Positions 1-6,845 of a stretch of DNA of 10,452 nt are shown here, in pieces; position 1 is the first letter of the stretch; each line of letters opens with the position of its first letter. The DNA is taken from assembly GCA_902785445.1 (NCBI GenBank), contig CACZYN010000112.1, positions 1 to 10,452 of the forward strand, given 5' to 3'. Source of the DNA: an uncultured Anaerovibrio sp. (GTDB lineage Bacteria > Bacillota > Negativicutes > Selenomonadales > Selenomonadaceae). The translations under genes were made by a program, and so were the position numbers. Below the pieces are notes generated by a model. That model was not told where the DNA came from. It did no database searches and saw only the letters and a program-made list of their open reading frames with translations.

Positions 1-31
1 ATTTTAATGATACCTCTGATGGAAAATGCAT

Positions 32-63
32 AAAAAAAGAGGGTCGGCACATATGTGCCGACC
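32..63 (-). terminator. Intrinsic terminator of the cupin gene
   Basis: Positions 42-63 form a perfect 22-base palindrome (arms GGTCGGCACAT / ATGTGCCGACC). Read on the minus strand it lies 17 bases after the cupin stop codon and is followed by CTC and then seven T residues (complement of 32-38), the classical rho-independent arrangement. On the plus strand it is followed by a weaker TTCTGTTTT, so it may also stop transcripts arriving from the left. Stem and T-tract are read directly; function is inferred. Confidence 0.85.
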
Positions 64-80
64 TTCTGTTTTAGTTGATA

Positions 81-425
81 TTAAAGTATCTTCGTAATCA
101 ACGCCATAAATACTAAATCACCGTCAGAAGCACAGTTTTCAATGCCGTGGCCTTCACCATCCGGACAGAAGGTGGTGGTGCCTACGCCAATTTTCATTTC
201 GTTGCCATTGTCGTTGTACAGAGCCTCACCCTGCAAAATGTGGTAGGTTTCCGTATTGCCATGATGCTCATGGAAGCCGATGGAACACCCTGGTGGGATG
301 GTTACCTTGGCGAACATTTCGTTGCAGCCCAGCTCATTTTCTCCCAATACCTTTTCAATGGTGATGGTGCCCTTGCCACCAGCTTTTTTTTCGGCCTGAA
401 TAACATTGCTCTTAATAATTGCCAT
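81..425 (-). CDS. Small single-domain cupin protein, metal-binding type
   Basis: A 114-residue protein consisting of one cupin beta-barrel. Both signature motifs fit the family pattern exactly. Motif 1 is G46-x5-H52-x-H54-x4-E59-x6-G66, and motif 2 is G82-x5-P88-x-G90-x2-H93-x3-N97. H52, H54, E59 and H93 are the expected metal ligands, so a bound divalent metal is likely. The start is the ATG at 425-423, because an AAAGGAGAGG ribosome binding site lies six bases upstream; a longer reading frame to 464 exists but lacks such a site. Family members of this size include sugar or small-molecule binding proteins, isomerases and dioxygenases, and the sequence does not tell which. It is monocistronic, divergent from the ElyC-like gene, with its own promoter and terminator. 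No secretion signal is seen, so it is probably cytoplasmic. Confidence 0.88.
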   Translation of the reverse strand: MAIIKSNVIQAEKKAGGKGTITIEKVLGENELGCNEMFAKVTIPPGCSIGFHEHHGNTETYHILQGEALYNDNGNEMKIGVGTTTFCPDGEGHGIENCASDGDLVFMALITKIL

Positions 426-457
426 AATACGCCTCTCCTTTAAATGCACATTACTAC

Positions 458-483
458 TTGCCATAAATTTTTAATCATGGCAA
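458..483. promoter_or_regulatory. Inverted repeat overlapping the cupin transcript start, possible operator
   Basis: TTGCCAT (458-464) and ATGGCAA (477-483) are perfect 7-base inverted arms separated by 12 AT-rich bases. The dyad starts right next to the predicted -10 hexamer (485-490) and covers the predicted start point near 478, where a dimeric repressor would block transcription. It lies in the divergent intergenic region, so it could also affect the ElyC-like operon. Confidence 0.4.
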
Positions 484-484
484 T

Positions 485-514
485 ATTATAGTACATATTG
501 GGGGGATATTCCAA
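485..514 (-). promoter_or_regulatory. Sigma-70-type promoter of the cupin gene
   Basis: On the minus strand a TTGGAA -35 hexamer (514-509) is followed after 18 bases by a perfect TATAAT -10 hexamer (490-485). This predicts a transcript start near 478 and a 5' leader of about 50 bases before the cupin ATG. The spacer contains a run of six C residues. Both hexamers are seen directly; activity is inferred. Confidence 0.6.
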
Positions 515-534
515 ATCAAAATGATATTTATGCG

Positions 535-1320
535 TTGGAAACCGTAAAGGATTATGTGATTAAGATGATTTATTTGCTAAAATTTGGTGCCAGCCTGTTG
601 CTGCCGCCGGGACTATTCATTATAATACTGTTTGTTGTGTCCTGTATTCTGTGGCGAAAACAGGAATACAGACTGGCGACTGTATTGTCGGCAGTAGCGA
701 TGATCTTTTATCTTTTATCCACCAGCTGGCTTTCTGGTATGTTGATAAATTCGCTGGAAAATAAATATTCCCGACCGGAAATATCCAGCGGGGATTGTAT
801 CATAGTTTTGGGTGGCGGGGCCATGGCAGGGAATCCGTCTATGGCGGGAGAAGGTACTCTCTCCTGTGCAGCGGGCAGCCGCATGGTGCTGGCGGCTCAG
901 ATTTATCACCAGCGCCCCTTGCCGATAATTCTGTCGGGGGGACAGGTTTATGCCGACAGCGGTAATGAGGCGGAAATTGCCCGTAGAGAGCTGCAGGCCT
1001 TGGGAATTCCTGAGCAGGATATTATCGTAGAGGATCAGAGTATTAATACCAGGCAAAATGCGATTTTTACCTGTAAAATTTTGACTGATAGGGGCTTTAA
1101 AAGACCAATTTTAGTTACTTCGGCTTTTCATATGGAACGGTCTGTGCTGAACTTTCAAAAGGAAGGCTTTGAAGTAATACCGTTTCCTGCGGACTTCCGT
1201 ACGGGACAACCCCAGCGGTTTCATTGGAACAAGCTGGAGCCTTCGGCGTTAGCTTTAGAGAATAGTATGATCTTTTTCCGGGAGAAACTTCGGAGTTTTG
1301 TTACATTGTACATAGAATAA
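535..1320 (+). CDS. ElyC/YdcF-like membrane protein (DUF218 domain)
   Basis: A 261-residue protein with two N-terminal membrane segments (about residues 20-40 and 46-65) followed by a DUF218 domain from residue 88. The domain shows the family landmarks: VLGGG at 91-95, ILSGG at 132-136, an acidic NEAE at 144-147, the SxNTxxNA-type segment at 169-176 and LVTSAFHM at 193-200. Length and architecture match ElyC, an E. coli envelope biogenesis factor linked to peptidoglycan and lipid-carrier metabolism; SanA and YdcF share the domain. The exact reaction is unknown. The start is uncertain: TTG 535 gives the longest frame but has no close ribosome binding site, whereas GTG 556 is preceded by AAAGGA four bases upstream, and ATG 565 is also possible. 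It heads the plus-strand run, 13 bases before the MATE gene. Confidence 0.8.
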   Translation: METVKDYVIKMIYLLKFGASLLLPPGLFIIILFVVSCILWRKQEYRLATVLSAVAMIFYLLSTSWLSGMLINSLENKYSRPEISSGDCIIVLGGGAMAGNPSMAGEGTLSCAAGSRMVLAAQIYHQRPLPIILSGGQVYADSGNEAEIARRELQALGIPEQDIIVEDQSINTRQNAIFTCKILTDRGFKRPILVTSAFHMERSVLNFQKEGFEVIPFPADFRTGQPQRFHWNKLEPSALALENSMIFFREKLRSFVTLYIE

Positions 1321-1333
1321 AGAAGGTTATAAA

Positions 1334-2686
1334 ATGACGAAAAAATTGACGGAGGGCAACCCAGCCAAGCTGATTTTGTTTTTCACTCTGCCACTGATTG
1401 GAGGAAATATCTTTCAGCAGCTTTATGGTTTTATTGATACCTTATTGGTGGGGCGTTTTCTGGGGGTAGAGTCTCTGGCGGCAGTTGGTTGTACCGGCTG
1501 CCTTATGTTTTTGCTGGTGGGCTATGTAATTGGTTTGTCCGCCGGCTTGTCCATTTATACGGGTCAACGGTTTGGGGCCAAGGACTATGAAGGGGTCCAT
1601 AAAAGTGCTGCCGCCTGCCTCTTACTGGGACTGATCGTGGGGACAATTTTGGCAGTAATCGGTGTCCTGACGGCCAGGGATATGCTTATTATGATGGATA
1701 CACCACCGGATATTCTGGATGGAGCGGTATCCTTTATCTCGATTATTTTTGTCGGTATCCCCATTACTGTGGTATTTATGCTGGAAGCGAACCTTATTCG
1801 GGCGTTGGGCGATAGCCGCCGACCAACCTATATATTGGCAGCAGCGCTTTGCATAAACATCGTTATCGAACCAATATTTTTGTTGGTATTTGAATGGGGA
1901 ATTCCCGGAGCTGCATATGGCGTGCTGGTATCCCAGTTTTTGGGGGCTGTAATTGTTCTGATTTATATTTGGAATAGAGTACCCCTGCTGAGAATTCGGC
2001 GGCAGGATTGGGATTTAGATTGGGATTTTCTGAAAAAACATCTGGTAATTGCCCTTCCGATGGCCTTTCAAACCTCAATTATTGCTTTGGGTACAGTGAT
2101 CTTGCAGATAGCCCTGAACCGCTTGGGGCCAGTGCCGGTAGCGGCCTATGCGGCAGCCCAAAAGGTAGAGACCATCGCCTTAATGCCCATGATGTCTTTT
2201 GGTATTGCCATGGCGGCTTATACGGCGCAAAATTATGGTGCCCGGAAACTGGCCCGAATTAAAAAGGGCGTTAATCAGTGTATCATTATGTCCGGTAGCT
2301 TTAGCATATTGGTGGGCATATTTAATATTATCTTTGGCCCTATGATTATGGAATTATTTGTGGGCGAATCGGAGCCGGAGGTTGTGGCTTTGGGGCAGGT
2401 TTACCTGGTCAGCACCAGTGTGTGTTATTTTGTGTTGTCCCTGTTATTCATTTATCGCAATACGTTGCAGGGATTAGGGCAAAGCTTTGTGCCAAGCTTG
2501 GCTGGGGTTATGGAGCTGGTTATGCGTGCCGTGGTAGCCCTCTGCTTTGTGGACAGTCTGGGCTTCTGGGGGGCTACTCTGGCCAGCCCGGCGGCTTGGT
2601 TCGGATCCTGCATACCATTAGCCATCGCCTATTATTACACCTTGCACAAGATGAAGAAAAATATTCGGGAAATTAAAAAAGCGTAA
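1334..2686 (+). CDS. MATE-family multidrug/metabolite efflux transporter
   Basis: A 450-residue, strongly hydrophobic protein with about 12 membrane segments in two repeats, the normal size and layout of MATE (multidrug and toxin extrusion) transporters. The first helix region carries the family pattern NIFQQLYGFIDTLLVGRFLG, including the conserved Asp, followed by SLAAVG and a second-helix glycine-rich stretch. The second half repeats the pattern (PMAFQTS..ALG, VAAYAAAQKVE). Members export cationic drugs or metabolites using a Na+ or H+ gradient; the substrate cannot be read from the sequence. An AGAAGG ribosome binding site sits seven bases before the ATG. It lies between the ElyC-like gene (gap 13) and the first mqnE-like gene (27 bases before that gene's ATG), so it is probably cotranscribed with the menaquinone genes. 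Whether this link is functional is unknown. Confidence 0.92.
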   Translation: MTKKLTEGNPAKLILFFTLPLIGGNIFQQLYGFIDTLLVGRFLGVESLAAVGCTGCLMFLLVGYVIGLSAGLSIYTGQRFGAKDYEGVHKSAAACLLLGLIVGTILAVIGVLTARDMLIMMDTPPDILDGAVSFISIIFVGIPITVVFMLEANLIRALGDSRRPTYILAAALCINIVIEPIFLLVFEWGIPGAAYGVLVSQFLGAVIVLIYIWNRVPLLRIRRQDWDLDWDFLKKHLVIALPMAFQTSIIALGTVILQIALNRLGPVPVAAYAAAQKVETIALMPMMSFGIAMAAYTAQNYGARKLARIKKGVNQCIIMSGSFSILVGIFNIIFGPMIMELFVGESEPEVVALGQVYLVSTSVCYFVLSLLFIYRNTLQGLGQSFVPSLAGVMELVMRAVVALCFVDSLGFWGATLASPAAWFGSCIPLAIAYYYTLHKMKKNIREIKKA

Positions 2687-2713
2687 ATAGTGAAAAATTC
2701 TGGGAGGAAAATA

Positions 2714-3808
2714 ATGCTTGCAACTGTTGAGTATAAAGATATTGAGGAAAAAATCGAAAGGGGGGAACGCCTGAGCCGGGAGGATGGAATCAGGCTGTTT
2801 AACTGTTCCAATATTGCCTGGCTGGGAGCCATGGCGGATAAGGTGCGCCGGGAAAAGTGCGGGGATATTGTGTATTACAATGTTAATTGCCACGTTAATC
2901 TCACTAATATATGTACTTCCCACTGTAAGTTCTGCGCCTTTGGCAAGGACAAGGACAGCAAAGGGGCGTATGCCTTTAGTGTGGAGCAGGCCTTGGCTGT
3001 AGTGTGGGATGCCAAGAAAGACCCTAATTTAGCGGGACTTCATGTGGTAAGCGGGTTGCATCCTGACTGGACCTTTGAGGACTATTTGGAGCGACTGCAG
3101 GCTTTGCATGATGAATTCCCGGAGCTTTATTTGAAGGGGTTTACCGGAGTGGAAATTACCCATTTTTCCAAAATTTCCGGACTGAGTATTCAGGAGGTCC
3201 TCAAAAAACTGCAGGCAGCCGGATTAAAATCCATTGCGGGAGGCGGTGCAGAAATTCTCTCCGACCGTATAAGGGGGGAGCTTTGCCCGAAGAAGGCCAC
3301 AGCCGAGGAGTGGCTGGAAGTGGCCCGAACGGCCCACAAGCTGGGAATCAAGACTAATGCCAGTATGCTGTATGGTCATATTGAAACCCTGGAGGAGCGC
3401 GTGGATCACCTGATTAAGCTGCGGGATTTGCAGGATGAAACCGGGGGATTTCAGACCTTTATCTGCTTCCCGTTCTTGCCCAAGAACACGGAACTGGGTC
3501 AGAGTATAAAGCAGACCAGCATGTGGGACGACCTTAGGACGATGGCCATATCACGCTTGATGCTGGATAACTTTAAAAATATCAAGGCCTATTGGGTTAT
3601 GCTGACGATTCCGGTGGCTCAGGTAGCTTTGAGCTTTGGTGCTAACGATATAGATGGAACCATTCATAAGGAAACTATTCTTCATGATGCGGGGGCTACC
3701 AGCCCTACGTCCCTTAGTGAGGATCATATTATCAAGATTATTCGGGATGCCGGTCGTATCCCGGCGGCTTGTGATTGCAATTTCAATATATTGCGTCGCT
3801 TTGACTGA
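2714..3808 (+). CDS. mqnE: Radical SAM aminofutalosine synthase (MqnE), paralogue 1
   Basis: A 364-residue cytoplasmic radical SAM enzyme of the MqnE/MqnC/CofH group. MqnE adds the SAM 5'-deoxyadenosyl radical to 3-[(1-carboxyvinyl)oxy]benzoate, giving 6-amino-6-deoxyfutalosine in the futalosine menaquinone route. The [4Fe-4S] motif is C67-x3-C71-x2-C74 with Phe before the last Cys, as expected. GGGAE at 176-180 and the LRDLQDETGGF block are family hallmarks. The N-terminal stretch (GERLSREDGI, AWLG) and the LHVVSGLHP block resemble MqnE rather than MqnC. The ATG at 2714 is chosen because GGGAGG lies just upstream; a GTG at 2690 has no such site. One oddity is residue 59: the usual Arg of the conserved NRHxN segment is Cys here. 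A close relative follows 33 bases downstream. Confidence 0.88.
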   Translation: MLATVEYKDIEEKIERGERLSREDGIRLFNCSNIAWLGAMADKVRREKCGDIVYYNVNCHVNLTNICTSHCKFCAFGKDKDSKGAYAFSVEQALAVVWDAKKDPNLAGLHVVSGLHPDWTFEDYLERLQALHDEFPELYLKGFTGVEITHFSKISGLSIQEVLKKLQAAGLKSIAGGGAEILSDRIRGELCPKKATAEEWLEVARTAHKLGIKTNASMLYGHIETLEERVDHLIKLRDLQDETGGFQTFICFPFLPKNTELGQSIKQTSMWDDLRTMAISRLMLDNFKNIKAYWVMLTIPVAQVALSFGANDIDGTIHKETILHDAGATSPTSLSEDHIIKIIRDAGRIPAACDCNFNILRRFD

Positions 3809-3841
3809 CTGTTAGTGTAGTTTTTAAGGAGATTTACCAAA

Positions 3842-4930
3842 ATGACTGAAGAAGAAATAAAAAATGCCAGGGCCAAGGCTGAGCAAGGAGAACGCCTGAG
3901 TTTTCAGGATGCCTTGGCTTTGTACGAGGATAATGACCTGCTGTTTTTGGCCTCTTGTGCCCGGAAGCTGAAGGAAAAGAAAAGCGGCAAAAATGTTTAT
4001 TATAACGTAAACAGGCATATTAATCTGACCAATATCTGTACTTCCGGATGTCCGCTCTGCGCCTTCCAGTGTGAAGAAGGGGACAAGCGGGGCTATGTTA
4101 TGGAAACAGAGGATATTGCCAAGGTTTTGGCAGATGCCCAAAAGGTAAAGAATCTGGGAGAAATCCATATTGTGAGTGCTTTGCACCCCACAAAGGATTT
4201 TGATTATTATCTCAATGTGGTGCGCCAGGTGAAGGCGGCGCTTCCTGATGTAGACATCAAGGCTTTTACCCCTGTTGAGGTGGTACATTTCAGTCAGATG
4301 ACCGGTAAGCCGGTAAGGGAAATATTGGAAATACTTCAGGAGGCTGGCTTGTCCTCCCTGCCTGGAGGGGGAGCGGAGATTCTCAATGATCGGGTACGCA
4401 AAAAAATATGCCCGAAAAAGGCGACTACCGACCAGTGGATCGCTACCATCAAGACGGCCCATGAATTGGGGATACGCACTAACTGCTCCATTATGTATGG
4501 TCACATTGAGACCATTGAGGAACGCCTGCAGCATCTCTTTACCCTGCGGGATATTCAGGATGAAACCGGAGGATTTCAGGCCTTTATTGCCTTCCCATTT
4601 CATCCGGCGAATACCCAGCTCAGTCATTTAAAACGGGTGGGCTCCTGGGAGGACATGAAGATGATTGCCATGTCCCGTTTAATTTTGGATAATATTGATC
4701 ATGTAAAGGCCTTCTGGATTATGTTGACTACCCCGTTGGCTCAGCTGGCCCTTGGCTTTGGGGCTGATGATTTGGATGGTACCATCGGTGAGGAAAAGAT
4801 TATTCATGAGGCCGGCGCCAAGACCGGTACCGGTACCACCAGGGAACGGCTTAGAGCGCTGATTACCGAAGCAGGTATGATACCAGTGGAGAGAGATACC
4901 TTCTATCATCCTATAAAGGAGGCGGAATAA
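3842..4930 (+). CDS. MqnE-like radical SAM enzyme, paralogue 2 with altered cysteine motif
   Basis: A 362-residue radical SAM protein clearly homologous to its upstream neighbour; by eye about half of the positions agree, more in the core. The cluster motif is C66-x3-C70-x2-C73, but the residue before the third Cys is Leu (CPLC) instead of the Phe or Tyr usual in MqnE, which normally packs against SAM. There is a further Cys at 77. NVNRHIN (56-61), GGGAEI (175-180) and the DETGGFQAF block are intact, so the fold and SAM site should be present. An AAGGAGAT ribosome binding site lies eight bases before the ATG, and the stop codon abuts the mqnC start. It could be a second aminofutalosine synthase, a partner subunit of paralogue 1, or an enzyme with a changed substrate. 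Membership of the family is firm; the role is open. Confidence 0.8.
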   Translation: MTEEEIKNARAKAEQGERLSFQDALALYEDNDLLFLASCARKLKEKKSGKNVYYNVNRHINLTNICTSGCPLCAFQCEEGDKRGYVMETEDIAKVLADAQKVKNLGEIHIVSALHPTKDFDYYLNVVRQVKAALPDVDIKAFTPVEVVHFSQMTGKPVREILEILQEAGLSSLPGGGAEILNDRVRKKICPKKATTDQWIATIKTAHELGIRTNCSIMYGHIETIEERLQHLFTLRDIQDETGGFQAFIAFPFHPANTQLSHLKRVGSWEDMKMIAMSRLILDNIDHVKAFWIMLTTPLAQLALGFGADDLDGTIGEEKIIHEAGAKTGTGTTRERLRALITEAGMIPVERDTFYHPIKEAE

Positions 4931-5953
4931 ATGCGCATGGAAGCTAAGGAAGCCATTGAACTTCTTACCCACGGCGACCCTATAGAAATGGGCCGGGCGG
5001 CGGATGCGGAACGTCGCAAGCGGTTTGATGATACTGTTACCTTTATTGTGGACCGAAATATTAATTATACTAATGTGTGCAAAAATGAGTGCCGTTTTTG
5101 TGCTTTTTTCCGGCGAAAAGACCACAAGGATGCCTATCTCCTCACCAATGAAGAAATACTGAATAAAGTACAGGAAACGGTGGATGCCGGTGGTACTCAG
5201 CTGATGATTCAGGGGGGATTGTACCCAGATTTGGGTCTCAAATACTATGAGGATATGCTGCGGGCCATTAAAGACAAATATGACATTACCATTCACTCCT
5301 TTACGGCAACGGAAATTCAGCATTTTGCCTATCAGGAGGGAATTTCCATATTGGAATGCCTGAAAAGGTTGCAGGCGGCCGGCCTTGACAGTCTGCCAGG
5401 AGGTGGCGCGGAAATTCTGGTGGATGAGGTGCGAAAAAGGGTCAGCCCGAAAAAGATTATGACCGAAGACTGGCTCCACGTGATGGAGTGTGCCCATTCC
5501 ATTGGCATGGAATCCACGGCTACGATGGTTATTGGTTTAGGTGAAACCATGGCCCAGCGTATTGAGCATATGGACAGAATTCGTCAGCTTCAGGACAAGA
5601 CTGGAGGTTTCCGTGCCTTTATTTCCTGGACTTTCCAGCCTCACAATACGGCAATGGGTGGCGAAAAGGTATCCGGCTGGGATTATATGCGCAATCTGGC
5701 CATGAGTCGTCTCTATATGGATAACATCAAACATATTCAGGGTTCCTGGGTAACTCAAGGGGAGCGCATTGGACAGCTGACCTTAGGTTTTGGTGCTGAT
5801 GATTTAGGCAGCATCATGCTGGAGGAAAATGTAGTAAGGGCGGCTGGTACAGCCTATGATATGTCTATAAACAAGATGGTGGAAATGATTAAGGGCGCTG
5901 GCAAGAAGCCAGCCCAGCGTAATACCAAGTACGAGATTTTACGGAGGTTCTGA
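4931..5953 (+). CDS. mqnC: Cyclic dehypoxanthinyl futalosine synthase (MqnC)
   Basis: A 340-residue radical SAM enzyme that converts dehypoxanthinyl futalosine to its cyclic spiro form, the step before MqnD in the futalosine menaquinone pathway. The motif is C50-x3-C54-x2-C57 with Phe before the last Cys, followed by FFRRKDHKDAY. It is preceded by FIVDRNINYTNVC, where VDRNINYTN marks MqnC as against the VYYNVNRH form of MqnE. GGTQLMIQGG (87-96) and LPGGGAEIL (155-163) are further MqnC hallmarks. Its ATG immediately follows the stop of the preceding gene, and AAGGAGG at 4916-4922 lies inside that gene's end, so translation is probably coupled. A second in-frame ATG lies six bases in. The next gene starts one base after the TGA stop, with GGAGG inside the mqnC end. 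Confidence 0.93.
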   Translation: MRMEAKEAIELLTHGDPIEMGRAADAERRKRFDDTVTFIVDRNINYTNVCKNECRFCAFFRRKDHKDAYLLTNEEILNKVQETVDAGGTQLMIQGGLYPDLGLKYYEDMLRAIKDKYDITIHSFTATEIQHFAYQEGISILECLKRLQAAGLDSLPGGGAEILVDEVRKRVSPKKIMTEDWLHVMECAHSIGMESTATMVIGLGETMAQRIEHMDRIRQLQDKTGGFRAFISWTFQPHNTAMGGEKVSGWDYMRNLAMSRLYMDNIKHIQGSWVTQGERIGQLTLGFGADDLGSIMLEENVVRAAGTAYDMSINKMVEMIKGAGKKPAQRNTKYEILRRF

Positions 5954-5954
5954 T

Positions 5955-6744
5955 ATGGCGGAAATGATGATTCCCAAGGCCGATTATGCAGTGGTGGGCG
6001 GTTCCGGTACCCTCTCCAGCAATTTTCCAGCCAATGTGCCGGATGCGGATGTTAAGATTGTGGCGGAGAATTTGTATTTTGATACACCCTATGGCAAAAG
6101 CCCGGCCTTTCGGCATTTTACTGTAGGTGATAAGCATGTTCTTACGGTGCGGATGCACGGCTGGCGCAGCGGGGTTACTCGGGCAGATGCTTCACGGCAG
6201 GTGTTTTGGGTATTTCGTGAGGCGGGAGTCAAGCGGATTATTTCCGAGGGAGGCGTAGGTACCGTGAACAAGCTCTTGGATATTAGGGATTTCATGGTAC
6301 CGGATGATTACTTGGATATGTCCATGCGCAAAGACGTTATGCTGGACGGGCGTTATCTCTTGGTGATGCGGGATGCTTTATGTCCAGAGCTGCGTCAGGC
6401 TCTAATTGAGGCCACGAAAAAGCGGTAGCCCGGCTGAGGTGGCAATGCTAAACGGCCATGCGGATATTGTGGGACAGAGTATGTGTCCGGAGGTGTATCT
6501 GGCCCGGGAAATTGGGGCTTGCTATGCAGGGCTGTATTTCACTGTAAATTATGGTGAAGGTATTAAGAAATGGTCCCATCAGGATATGACGGATATTTTT
6601 TATGATGATGCTCCCATGATTGGTGAGATAATTTTGGAAACCATCCGCAATGTGGATGCTGGGGAACGCAAGTGTGAGTGCCTGGAACTTCGCAAGGAAA
6701 CCCTGTTAAAGGATGTCTATAATCAGGAATCCGCTAAAGGGTAA
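5955..6744 (+). pseudogene. MTAP-family nucleoside phosphorylase, broken by internal deletion and frame change
   Basis: Two adjacent reading frames together cover a methylthioadenosine phosphorylase (PNP_UDP_1) type protein. The first (5955-6428, 157 residues) has the phosphate-loop GGSG at 15-18, DTPYGK, and RIISEGGVG..DFMVPDDYLD. The second (open from 6406, frame +1, to 6744) has SPAEVAMLNGHADIVG, PEVYLAREIG and the NYGEG purine-recognition segment. The change must fall between 6406 and 6425. Compared with the family, about 18 residues are missing there, including the EGPRF motif whose Phe packs on the purine, so a simple ribosomal slip could not restore a normal protein. The missing length, about 53 bases, accounts for the frame change. 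In position it would be the purine-removing enzyme acting on (amino)futalosine before MqnC. A sequencing or assembly error cannot be excluded. GGAGG precedes the ATG by seven bases; the second part has no ribosome binding site. Confidence 0.72.
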
Positions 6745-6845
6745 GAATAAATATAAAAAACATCACGGCTAAATAAAAAATAACAAGGAAATCTAAATTT
6801 TTTCACGAAGTATACATAAAAGAATAAAAGTGAGGGGGATTTCCT
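6745..6845. other. Intergenic gap between the menaquinone run and pgi
   Basis: This 101-base AT-rich gap shows no hairpin with a T-tract and no convincing -35/-10 pair. It ends with GAGGGGG (6832-6838), a strong ribosome binding site seven bases before the pgi ATG. Whether pgi has its own promoter cannot be decided by reading. Confidence 0.5.

Noticed and set aside
3824..4627. 267-residue open frame on the minus strand opposite MqnE paralogue 2
   Set aside because: It lies wholly opposite a convincing radical SAM gene, shows no recognisable domain and has no good ribosome binding site. Codon bias of the sense gene explains it.
4826..4837. 12-base palindrome GGTACCGGTACC in MqnE paralogue 2
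   Set aside because: It arises from a short Thr-Gly repeat in the protein (KTGTGTT), has no flanking T-tract and lies deep inside the gene. Probably chance.
4679..5497. 272-residue open frame on the minus strand across the MqnE2/mqnC junction
   Set aside because: It overlaps two well-supported genes on the other strand and has no domain signature; it is a shadow frame.
6406..6428. Programmed ribosomal frameshift at the A-rich ACGAAAAAGCGG
   Set aside because: The run is not a proper X_XXY_YYZ heptamer, the needed shift is +1 rather than -1, and about 18 conserved residues would still be missing after any slip.
6745..6845. Terminator or tRNA between the MTAP-like gene and pgi
   Set aside because: No stem of useful length, T-tract or cloverleaf could be found in this AT-rich gap.
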